Assembly: GCA_963781195.1 (NCBI GenBank)
Contig: CAWAEZ010000015.1
Coordinates: 1 to 64,000 of the forward strand
Direction: 5' to 3'
Source: JAJPKK01 sp963781195
GTDB lineage: Bacteria > Pseudomonadota > Alphaproteobacteria > Rhizobiales > Xanthobacteraceae
DNA: 64,000 bases
How positions within the stretch are numbered: the first letter of the stretch is position 1; each line of letters starts with the position of its first letter. A program made the position numbers and the translations under genes. The notes below the pieces were generated by a model. That model was not told the origin of the DNA. It ran no database searches and saw only the letters and a program-made list of their open reading frames with translations. This document shows positions 10,316 to 17,895 of this stretch, in pieces.

Positions 10316-10765
10316 ATGGATGAAGGAATGAAACGTTCGCCGTACGATCTGGAGCAATTCATCGTCGCGCAAGAGCCGGTCATTGATCAGGTTATGATGG
10401 AACTCAATGAAGGGCGGAAGCGGAGCCATTGGATGTGGTTCATCTTCCCGCAACTCGAGGGGCTCGGCCATTCGAATTTCGCGCTTCGTTTCGGGATCGC
10501 TTCCCTGGATGAAGCGCGCGCCTATCTCGCCCACCCCCTGCTGGGGCCGCGGTTGGAGCAATGCACGCGCGCTGTGATCCAACATCGGACGGTCCCGCTC
10601 CGAACCATTTTTGGACCGCCGGATGATCTCAAGTTTCATTCATGCATGACGTTGTTTGCCAAGGCCGCCGATACCGAGTCCAAACCGTTTGAGGGCGCGC
10701 TTTCACTGTTCTGGGATGGCGCTTCGGATCCAAAAACACTTAGCCTGCTGGCCCGGCCGTGCTGA
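10316..10765 (+). CDS. DUF1810 family protein
   Basis: About 149 residues. The core DLEQFIVAQEP, then RKRSHWMWFIFPQLEGLG, GIASLDEARAYLAHP and FHSCMTLFAKA are diagnostic of DUF1810, a small cytosolic family of unknown biochemical function related in fold to YbiA-like proteins. The start is either 10316 or the Met at 10328, and the conserved region begins right after the latter. It is a lone gene. Confidence 0.82.
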   Translation: MDEGMKRSPYDLEQFIVAQEPVIDQVMMELNEGRKRSHWMWFIFPQLEGLGHSNFALRFGIASLDEARAYLAHPLLGPRLEQCTRAVIQHRTVPLRTIFGPPDDLKFHSCMTLFAKAADTESKPFEGALSLFWDGASDPKTLSLLARPC

Positions 10766-11040
10766 GCACGGTGGTTTGTTTGAGCGTTTAGCTGGCGGCT
10801 CGGCACCTCCGATCGCGGCGACACGGACTGTGCTGAAGCCATCGTTCGCGGCTGTAGTACGACCACATTCAAAGAGGCCGGTCTTCGCTGCGTGATCGAC
10901 GCGGCCTGCCGCTGGTATCCGGTGGATCGAGCTGCAGCGCAGGGGCCGGACAATCTTCGGCTGCACCAACTCGGGGAACCTTAAGGCCGCGGGCGACATT
11001 TGAGTGGCGCAGACATGTTCGTTCAGGGGATACCATCACG

Positions 11041-11244
11041 ATGACAAAGCTGAGCACCCCCGCCCGAAAAAAGCTTTCGGGGAAAGATTTCGCCGAACCC
11101 GCAAAGCGAGCCTATCCGGTCGAGGATAAGGCTCATGCTCGAAACGCAAAGGCTCGGGCCAGTCAGGCCGTCAGGGCTGGCCGGATGTCAAAATCCGAAG
11201 AGACCAAGATCGACAGAAAAGCGGATGCAGTGCTCAAGAAGTAG
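11041..11244 (+). CDS. small basic protein, DUF6582-like
   Basis: A Lys/Arg/Ala-rich protein of 67 residues. The central FAEPAKRAYPVEDKAHARNA motif is a recurrent short module (DUF6582-like) in proteobacterial and phage-associated small proteins. A modest AGGGG site lies 12 bases upstream. Its function is unknown. It is predicted soluble and strongly basic, so nucleic-acid contact is possible but not shown. Confidence 0.65.
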   Translation: MTKLSTPARKKLSGKDFAEPAKRAYPVEDKAHARNAKARASQAVRAGRMSKSEETKIDRKADAVLKK

Positions 11245-11273
11245 CGTTCATCGGTCGGCGTTTTCGCCTGACA

Positions 11274-11453
11274 TCAAAGCGCCGCCGTTGGCGATCCCGA
11301 CCCCTGCTCGGCACTGAGGGCAAGTCTTGCCCACTCTTCAGCAAGTCGGAGCCAGAACAGCCTGTTTCGCTCCGTCAAGGCCAGGCGCGCGAGCTGTCGG
11401 CAGCTGTCTGCCTGTACGCTCAATTCATCCCTCTTCGCCACGCCTTCATTCAT
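11274..11453 (-). CDS. small hypothetical helical protein
   Basis: A 59-residue protein (MNEGVAKRDE...) made mostly of amphipathic helix with QADSCRQLARLAL and LAEEWARLA segments. Short proteins with a similar EEW motif are common in Bradyrhizobium-like genomes. It lies convergent to the preceding small gene. The start could also be the GTG at 11459. The function is unknown. Confidence 0.5.
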   Translation of the reverse strand: MNEGVAKRDELSVQADSCRQLARLALTERNRLFWLRLAEEWARLALSAEQGSGSPTAAL

Positions 11454-11780
11454 TGTCACGCCCCGAGAGACTCATCATCGTGGTAGCAACCTATACTTCG
11501 CGGCGGCGACGGTGGTGGCGCCCATACCTCACTCGCGCGGTTCCACACGACGTCCTTAAGGGCCCATTAACGGGAGGGATCGTGGCGGAACTCTGCGCAG
11601 GAGCCGAGAACGGCGGAGCCCGGCCACCTTGGTGTCCATGTCGCACCCTCACGTCAAAGCCGACGGCGTTTGCCTTGGTGGCCTCGCTGTTTCACTTCGT
11701 GAACCCAGCTGGGTCGCTTGCCCATTGCGAATATTCTCGCGAAATGAGAATTTGAGGAAACGGTAAGGGAGGGCTCGCAT
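11454..11780. other. intergenic region
   Basis: About 330 bases. Nothing recognisable. The right end carries the promoter and a GGGAGGG ribosome site for the exported protein that starts at 11781. Confidence 0.4.
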
Positions 11781-12329
11781 ATGAAGGCCAAGAAGTCGGA
11801 CGCTGGTTCATCGGGTGCCTGGACATTGCGCGCTGTCGCGCTGTCCGTGGTGGTTGTCGGCTATGCCGGCGCGGCGGCCGCGCAAGAGCAGCAGAAGCTT
11901 TTCATCGAGGGCGACATCGTGCGCGGCAATACGCCGAGCGGCAATACGGGGCCGGTTTGCGTGCTCGCGAACCAGTTCAAGCGCAAAGAGAACGTGGTCT
12001 TCCGCCTCCGCGTACGCAATGCCGCGGGACAGCCGTTGGACGACAAGGGCCTCAAAAGCCTCGTCGTTGAACTGTCGGACGGCAATAAAATTCCGGCGGA
12101 ATACCGGGCGCGCCCGCCGGTGGCGGTTCGGGCGCGGCTCGGCCTCACCGGGCCGATCGATTATTTCTGGTCGTCTGCCTGGCTGATCCCGGCGGACTAC
12201 CCCACCGGATCTCTGAGCTACCGCGTGGTCGCGACCGACACGCAGGGCAACACGCAAAGCTGGGAACCGATGAAGGACCTCAGATCGCTGCCGGTGGTGA
12301 TGGCGGGCGAGGTCGAATATACCAAATGA
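11781..12329 (+). CDS. hypothetical exported protein
   Basis: A 182-residue protein with a basic N-terminus followed by a hydrophobic signal segment (VALSVVVVGYAGAAAAQ, cleavage after AAAAQ). The mature domain is beta-rich (VVFRLRVRNAAGQPL, SYRVVATDTQGNTQSW) and looks like an immunoglobulin-like sandwich, possibly related to periplasmic quinoprotein-associated or copper-associated small proteins. A strong GGGAGGG precedes the start. I do not recognise a named family. Confidence 0.65.
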   Translation: MKAKKSDAGSSGAWTLRAVALSVVVVGYAGAAAAQEQQKLFIEGDIVRGNTPSGNTGPVCVLANQFKRKENVVFRLRVRNAAGQPLDDKGLKSLVVELSDGNKIPAEYRARPPVAVRARLGLTGPIDYFWSSAWLIPADYPTGSLSYRVVATDTQGNTQSWEPMKDLRSLPVVMAGEVEYTK

Positions 12330-12733
12330 GGCCGCGACGCTTTGAGGCGCACCCTCAATGAACTGAAGCGTGTGCGTGGTACGAATGAATTTCGTATCGC
12401 GCATCACTTTCAGCCGGAGGCGCGCATCGGCGATTGTCCGCCGGTGCCGGCCCCGAATCGATAACGCCCAACGCGCGTCGCCGTTGTCGGTCTTCGAGGC
12501 GAGCCCCTCGTCGGTGCCAAGACGCAGCCGGCGAGCGCCATCGCCGCCGGCTACTTGCCGGTTCCGTCAGCTGTGAGCTTTCGCGCTTGTCGGTGCCCAG
12601 CGCGAGCGCTGCGCGGTTGAGATCGGCGAGCCTCGCCTTCATGTTGGGGTCGGCGAGGGAAGCCAAGGCGGTCGAGGTCAGCTAAACTTGCCGAGACGCG
12701 AATCGTTTCGCTTTACCTCAGGAGAGACGTCAG
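12330..12733. other. unassigned stretch, possible relic on minus strand
   Basis: About 400 bases. On the minus strand near 12680-12600 a short stretch reads LADPNMKARLADLN, which resembles the C-terminal helix of Bug/TctC binding proteins, but the similarity fades at once and no start is visible. It may be a decayed gene end or chance. Confidence 0.3.
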
Positions 12734-12949
12734 ATGATCAGGATTTTCGGAGCCATCGGAGTTGCACTGCTGCTGACCAGTTCCTCGATGGCTCAGTCCT
12801 ATTGTGATCAAGTCCGAGAGGCCGTCGCGACATATGGGTATGCCGCCGCCAAGCGGCACGCCATGGCCACCTACACGAAAAAAGAGGTTGCGGTCGCCGA
12901 TCGATGCGTGACGGGAGGCCGCCAGCCCAAACGGAAGCTCCATAGGTGA
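12734..12949 (+). CDS. small exported hypothetical protein
   Basis: A 71-residue protein with a clear signal peptide (MIRIFGAIGVALLLTSSSMAQ). The short mature part has two cysteines (YCDQVREAVATYGY and ADRCVTGG). This architecture recurs as a small periplasmic protein in Bradyrhizobium relatives. A CAGGAGAG ribosome site lies at the right distance. Its function is unknown. Confidence 0.7.
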   Translation: MIRIFGAIGVALLLTSSSMAQSYCDQVREAVATYGYAAAKRHAMATYTKKEVAVADRCVTGGRQPKRKLHR

Positions 12950-13169
12950 TCCCTGCGCACCCGCCGTTCACAGGGGGCCATATCCGAAAGAGGGCGATGT
13001 CGCGGCGTTCCGCTTGGCGGCGGAGCCCGCTGACTGCCGCGCGCCCGACATAGTCCGACGACGCTCGGGAGAAATCAGGACGCATGGGCGCACGGCAACG
13101 TCCTCCCGGCAGGTCTGCGAGGCGACTTGAATCCATCGTCGTGTCGTTCCGAAGCCTTGTGGGGCGGGA

Positions 13170-15020
13170 TCACTCTTTCGACCCGGCATCCTCGCTGACG
13201 AGTTCCTGGGCTTCCGGGTTGAGCGCCGTTCCTTCGTGCAGCGGCGTCGAGAGTGGTTCTGGTCGCACCATGCGCGCGTAGATCAATTCTCGGCCTGCCG
13301 TGATGCCTTCGACCTGTTGGAGCGCCAGACGTTCGAGATCCCGCTTTCGCACGTAATCCCTCACTTCGCGTGACCGTTCCAGGCTCAGCCCGAGCGCTTC
13401 GAGCGAAGCGCGTCCGAACTCGAGCGCGGATTCGAACGTCTCGCGCACCTCATAGTCCACTCCCTTTGCGAGCATTTCGAGGCTATGACGTCTGTCGAAG
13501 GACCGTACGTAGAGCTTTACATCGGGAAACTGCGAGCGGGCCAATTCGACAATTCCCGTGGCGGCGATTTGGTCATCGACGCATACCGCGATCAACCGGA
13601 CATCCGCGCCGCTCATCGCGGCGCGCATGACGTCGAGCCGCAGACCGTCGCCGTAATAAACCTTGAACCCGAAACGGCCGGCGCTCTTGATCATCTCGGG
13701 ATCGTTGTCCAGGGTAATTACGTCGATCAACTCCGCGAGCAGACATTGAGAAACGATCTGGCCAAACCGACCAAAGCCGATAATGAGTGCGGAGCCGCGG
13801 ACTTCCTCGAGGTCCTCTGGATCCGGCAGTCTCACCCGCAGCTGCCGCGCGAGCACGACGTCACCAAGCGCCGCGAACGGAGGCCCTAGCAGCATCGTGA
13901 CTGCCGCGATCGCGGCGAACAAATTGCCCTCCTGGGCACTCATCGCACCGAGCGAAACTCCGAACGGAATCAAAACGAAGGAGAATTCTCCAGCAGCGGT
14001 GAGCACCGAGCCCGCCCGAAGGCCGTCTCCTCGATTCGGGCAGGTCGCACGAAACAGCAGGGCCACAATGCCTGCTTTGAGCAACGAGATCGCGATGGCG
14101 GCAACGATGATCACGCCCAGATTGCCCAAGACCACGTGCATATCGATCGACATCCCGACGCCCATGAAGAACAGCGCCAGCAGCAGACCGCGGAAAGGCT
14201 CGATGTCGGCTTCGAGTTCATGGCGGTAGTTCGACCCCGCGAGCATCACGCCGGCGAGGAAAGCACCGAGCGCCATCGACATCCCGCCGAATTGCATCAG
14301 CGCGGCGGCGCCGAGCACAACCAAGAGCGCGGCCGCGGTCATCACCTCCCGCGCGCCGGTACTGGCGAGCATCGCGAGAAACGGATTAAGCAGATAGCGG
14401 CCCGCGACCACCACGATGCCGATGCACAAGGTGATCCAGCCGACCGCCGTCAGAGTCTCTCCAAATTCGATGGAGCGGCTGTCCGCGCCGGGTGCAAGCA
14501 GCGGCAACAGCGCCAGCAGCGGCACGACTGACATGTCCTGAAACAGCAAGATCGCGAACGCGCGCTGCCCGTAAGGTTGTTGGAGCTGGCCGCGCTCCTC
14601 GAGGATCTTCAGCGCGATTGACGTCGCCGACATGGCCAGCGCGAATCCGCCGATGACCGACCCGCGCCAGCCGGAGAGCCCGATCCCATAAGCGAGGCCG
14701 GCCAATATGATCGCCGTCCCCAGAAGCTGGGCGGCGCCGAGGCCGAAAATAGCGCGGCGTAGTGCCAAGAGCCGCGAGAATTCGAGTTCGAGGCCGATCA
14801 GGAAGAGGAGGAAAACGACGCCGAGTTCGGACACCGTGACAATCGTTTCCGGCGCCCTGACCAAGGCAAAGCCGTACGGCCCGATGACGACTCCGGCTGC
14901 GAGATAGGCGACGATAGGGGACAGCCGGAGCAGGCGCGCCAACGGCACGCTGGTCACCGCTACCGCCAGCAGGAGCACAGGTAGAAGCAAGAGGCTGGAT
15001 GCACCGTGGGATTGTTCCAT
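13170..15020 (-). CDS. Kef-type cation/proton antiporter with RCK domain
   Basis: A 616-residue inner-membrane protein. Residues about 12-385 form a Na+/H+-exchanger (CPA2) domain with some twelve hydrophobic helices (FLLFLIGLELEFSRLLALRR, GGFALAMSATSIALKIL, LFFMGVGMSID). Residues about 405-525 form a Rossmann RCK/TrkA-N domain (ALIIGFGRFGQIV) that would bind a nucleotide and gate K+ efflux. This matches KefB/KefC/YbaL transporters. I chose the second of two adjacent Met codons (15020) because AAGGA is six bases away. No KefF/KefG partner is present. Confidence 0.88.
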   Translation of the reverse strand: MEQSHGASSLLLLPVLLLAVAVTSVPLARLLRLSPIVAYLAAGVVIGPYGFALVRAPETIVTVSELGVVFLLFLIGLELEFSRLLALRRAIFGLGAAQLLGTAIILAGLAYGIGLSGWRGSVIGGFALAMSATSIALKILEERGQLQQPYGQRAFAILLFQDMSVVPLLALLPLLAPGADSRSIEFGETLTAVGWITLCIGIVVVAGRYLLNPFLAMLASTGAREVMTAAALLVVLGAAALMQFGGMSMALGAFLAGVMLAGSNYRHELEADIEPFRGLLLALFFMGVGMSIDMHVVLGNLGVIIVAAIAISLLKAGIVALLFRATCPNRGDGLRAGSVLTAAGEFSFVLIPFGVSLGAMSAQEGNLFAAIAAVTMLLGPPFAALGDVVLARQLRVRLPDPEDLEEVRGSALIIGFGRFGQIVSQCLLAELIDVITLDNDPEMIKSAGRFGFKVYYGDGLRLDVMRAAMSGADVRLIAVCVDDQIAATGIVELARSQFPDVKLYVRSFDRRHSLEMLAKGVDYEVRETFESALEFGRASLEALGLSLERSREVRDYVRKRDLERLALQQVEGITAGRELIYARMVRPEPLSTPLHEGTALNPEAQELVSEDAGSKE

Positions 15021-15023
15021 CAT

Positions 15024-15582
15024 AGATCCTTGTCGCCGAGCCGGTCGGATCGAAGTCCATCCCGCAGCGCGTGACAAGTTATAAGGGGCGTGTTTCTGCT
15101 CGTGAGGAGAAACTGGACTGAGGCCGCCGCACAGCAGCTCGACGCTCAACGCGGAAAAGGCCAACGGCTCAGGAAAATTCAGCATCGGGGTTCGGAAGGC
15201 GGGCGACAACTGATCCGTCCGCGCCAGGAAGCGCTGGAGAAGTGCTGTCTTTCATCGCCGCCTGCACGACGGCGCCAAGGCTATCGGCGCTGAGTCCGCT
15301 AGTGCCGCGGGTATCGGTGATGACCGTTCACGGCGACCAAGTGGTCATTGCTGCCGGCACGATCGGCTCCGCAAAGCGTTGCAGGATCGGCAGCCGATAC
15401 CGGTCGATTCTCGGGGTGCGGCTTATTTGACCATCCAGCCTTCGCCTCTCGGATTGTCCTTCAGGAGGAGATCTGGAAGGGAGCGCCGCTGACGATTCGC
15501 TCGTGACTTTATGGGAGCCTTGCTCCCCAACGCACGCCTTACTCTCCAGCGCACGATGTGGGTGCGACCTTTGGCGCGGCGC
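15024..15582. other. intergenic region, no gene seen
   Basis: About 560 bases between the antiporter gene and the small membrane ORF. The open frames are short, Arg/Cys-rich and unsupported. No RNA gene was recognised. Confidence 0.4.
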
Positions 15583-15678
15583 TTAGAAGAAGGCCGGTAT
15601 CGATTCCGCCGGCAGCGCGAACAAGAACAGCAGGATCGCACCGAGTGTCAGGATGGCGATTGCAGCGACGGCTCTCAT
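15583..15678 (-). CDS. 31-residue membrane microprotein
   Basis: A 31-codon ORF reading MRAVAAIAILTLGAILLFLF then ALPAESIPAFF. One hydrophobic helix fills residues about 4-22 and is followed by a short polar end. AGGAGCAAGGTC directly precedes the ATG, a strong ribosome site. It lies 46 bases downstream of the sigma-factor gene on the same strand, so it is probably co-transcribed. It is too short for most gene finders. It may be a membrane anchor or regulator linked to the sigma factor, but that role is only inferred from position. Confidence 0.6.
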   Translation of the reverse strand: MRAVAAIAILTLGAILLFLFALPAESIPAFF

Positions 15679-15724
15679 GACCTTGCTCCTATGATGAAAC
15701 TCGCTATGAAAACGCGATCGTCGT

Positions 15725-16342
15725 TCAGATGTGGCTGCGGTCGAGGCCGGCTTCGCCGGCGAGCGCGCAGAGCCGCTTGCGTGCGTGGAACAGCCGGGTC
15801 TTCACCGTGTTCTGCGGGATGGCGAGGATTTGCGCCGCCTCGTCGATCGACTTCTCGTGGTAGTAGACGAGGTCGACGATCTGGCGATGCTGGATGGAAA
15901 GCCTTTCCAGGCAGGAGCGCAGGATCACGTTCCGATCGTTCTTCTGCACCGCGGCTTCCGGATCGTCGTGCCCGTCCTCGATGGCCTCGACCACCTCGTC
16001 GTCGACCTGCTCCTCGGTGCGGCGGCGGCGGGCGGCCAGCGCCTTGTAGCGCGCCATCGCCAGCATCCACGTGGAGACGCTCGATCGGCCTTCGAACTGG
16101 CCGGCCTGCCGCCACACGTCGAGGAACACGTCGCTGGTGAGATCCTCGGCCAGTGTCCGGTCACCGACCATGCGCAGGACGAACCGGAAGACCCGCGTAT
16201 TGTGTGCGGTGAACAACACCAGCATGGCGTCGCGGTCGCCCGCGGCGATGCGCTCGATGAGGGCCGCGTCGTGGCTCCCGCACGAGGTCGGACCGGGCAT
16301 CATGGCCGGCATCTGCTCGGCGCTGGGGACCACGATGGACAT
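15725..16342 (-). CDS. ECF-type RNA polymerase sigma factor
   Basis: A 205-residue sigma-70-family protein. Region 2 spans residues about 35-100 (RVFRFVLRMVGDRTLAEDLTSDVF then VWRQAGQFEGRSSVSTWML). Region 4 spans about 140-195 (ERLSIQHRQIVDLVYYHEKS and IPQNTVKTRLFHARKRL). The start at 16342 has AGGAGAC upstream. No typical anti-sigma gene with a zinc-binding domain is adjacent. Only a 31-residue hydrophobic ORF follows, so how this factor is held inactive is unclear. Confidence 0.9.
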   Translation of the reverse strand: MSIVVPSAEQMPAMMPGPTSCGSHDAALIERIAAGDRDAMLVLFTAHNTRVFRFVLRMVGDRTLAEDLTSDVFLDVWRQAGQFEGRSSVSTWMLAMARYKALAARRRRTEEQVDDEVVEAIEDGHDDPEAAVQKNDRNVILRSCLERLSIQHRQIVDLVYYHEKSIDEAAQILAIPQNTVKTRLFHARKRLCALAGEAGLDRSHI

Positions 16343-16712
16343 TGGGGTGTCTCCTGAAATTCGCTGACACCCTGACAATGGAGTTTTCCGGCCCGAAGCT
16401 CTGTGACCGAAATCACACGGGCAAGCGGAGTCTCCTCACGCGCTCAGTCTCTCAGGTCGAGGGTGAAACCTGCGCCCACCGACGAGGGGCGCTGGGGTAA
16501 AGCCGCTTGGCCACAGCTGCGCTGGAGCCGCCCCCCAAGAATTGGTCCGTATCCCGACGGTCGTCACCGGGCTTGTCCCGGTGACCCCGATCGTAAGGCA
16601 CTGTGGTCGCCCCTTAAGCGGGACGGCACCGTCGGGAAAACCACGGCTGATCGCAGAATGGGAAAACGTAAGCGTGGCGTGCCGGCAACCGAGGGCGATC
16701 TCCGCGCCGGCT
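16343..16712. other. intergenic region with palindrome
   Basis: About 370 bases upstream of the sigma factor and downstream of bioB. It contains the hairpin at 16563-16585. No gene was seen. Confidence 0.4.
16563..16585. repeat. intergenic palindrome (GTCACCGGG-N5-CCCGGTGAC)
   Basis: Perfect nine-base-pair stem with loop CTTGT, located beyond the 3' end of bioB. A close relative lies upstream of bioB at 17842-17864 with the same geometry. There is no T-run. The pair look like members of a dispersed palindromic family that may also act as bidirectional terminators. Confidence 0.6.
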
Positions 16713-17717
16713 TCAGCGCATCGGCACGAGGCCGAGCTTGTCGAGGAGGGCGAGGTCGCGGTCTTGGGCGGGGTTGGGCGTGGTAAGAAGCTTCGGCCCG
16801 TAGAAGATCGAGTTGGCGCCGGCGAGAAAGCACAGCGCCTGGGTCTCTTCGCTCATGTCCTCGCGGCCGGCCGAGAGGCGCACCACCGAGGCCGGCATGG
16901 CGATGCGGGCGACCGCGACGGTACGGACGAACTCGATGGCATCGAGCGCCGCGGCGCCGGCGAGCGGCGTGCCCTCGACCTGGACCAGCAGGTTGATCGG
17001 CACCGACTCCGGATGTGCCGGCAGGCTGGCGAGCGTCGCGATCATGCCGACGCGGTCGGCGCGCGCTTCGCCCATCCCGACGATGCCGCCGCAGCACACG
17101 TGAATGCCGGCGTCCCGCACATGGGCGAGGGTATCGAGGCGGTCGCGATAGGTGCGGGTCGAGATGATGTCGCCGTAGAATTCCGGCGAAGTGTCGAGGT
17201 TGTGGTTGTAGTAGTCGAGGCCGGCGTCTTTGAGCCGCTGGGCCTGCGGTGCGGTGAGCATGCCGAGCGTGGCGCAGGATTCGAGGCCGAGCGCCTTGAC
17301 GCCTTCGACCATGGCGCAGACGGCTTCGAGATCGCGATCCTTCGGCGACCGCCACGCCGCGCCCATGCAGAACCGGCTGGCGCCGGCGGCCTTCGCGGCG
17401 CGCGCCTCGGCGAGCACGGCATCGACCTCCATCAGCCGCTCCGCCTTGACGCCGGCGTCGTGGTGGGCGCTCTGCGGACAATAGGCGCAATCTTCCGGGC
17501 AGCCGCCGGTCTTGATCGACAGCAGCGTGGAGATCTGCACCTCGCGCGGATCGAAGTGCAGCCGGTGGATGCGCTGGGCGTGGAAGATCAGGTCCGAAAA
17601 CGGCAGCGTGAACAGCGCCTCGACCTCCGGGCGCGTCCAGTCGTGGCGGGCGACGCCGTCGAGGCAGCGCGAAAGCGAGTCGTCGGCGCCGGCGGGCGAA
17701 ACGGTGCGGTCATCCAT
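16713..17717 (-). CDS. bioB: biotin synthase
   Basis: A 334-residue radical-SAM enzyme that inserts sulfur into dethiobiotin, the last step of biotin synthesis. The CPEDCAYCPQS motif near residue 75 binds the SAM-associated [4Fe-4S] cluster. RFCMGAAWRSPKDRD, GLESCATLGML and YYNHNLDTSPEFY are BioB signatures, and the Arg and Cys ligands of the auxiliary [2Fe-2S] cluster are in place. The length is normal. It stands alone between two palindromes, without bioF, bioD or bioA nearby. Confidence 0.95.
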   Translation of the reverse strand: MDDRTVSPAGADDSLSRCLDGVARHDWTRPEVEALFTLPFSDLIFHAQRIHRLHFDPREVQISTLLSIKTGGCPEDCAYCPQSAHHDAGVKAERLMEVDAVLAEARAAKAAGASRFCMGAAWRSPKDRDLEAVCAMVEGVKALGLESCATLGMLTAPQAQRLKDAGLDYYNHNLDTSPEFYGDIISTRTYRDRLDTLAHVRDAGIHVCCGGIVGMGEARADRVGMIATLASLPAHPESVPINLLVQVEGTPLAGAAALDAIEFVRTVAVARIAMPASVVRLSAGREDMSEETQALCFLAGANSIFYGPKLLTTPNPAQDRDLALLDKLGLVPMR

Positions 17718-17841
17718 GGGCGGAGGATGGCGGGGCGGGGGGGCAAATGCAAGCTGCCGACGCGGTCATGCTCGAGGCAGTCGTGGGCGGCTCGTCCTCG
17801 CTACCTCGCTTAGGGAGGCACCGCGGTGCCACATGATCGGG

Positions 17842-17864
17842 GTCGCCGGGACGAGCCCGGCGAC
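17842..17864. repeat. intergenic palindrome (GTCGCCGGG-N5-CCCGGCGAC)
   Basis: Perfect nine-base-pair stem with loop ACGAG, between the 5' end of bioB and the 3' end of the formate dehydrogenase alpha gene (32 bases past its stop). Same family as 16563-16585. Confidence 0.6.
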
Positions 17865-17895
17865 GACGCTGATCGAGGGGCGAGCACCGGCGCGC

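Noticed and set aside
12600..12683. Bug/TctC-like C-terminal remnant on the minus strand
   Set aside because: Only about 14 residues resemble the family and nothing upstream supports a gene; could be chance.
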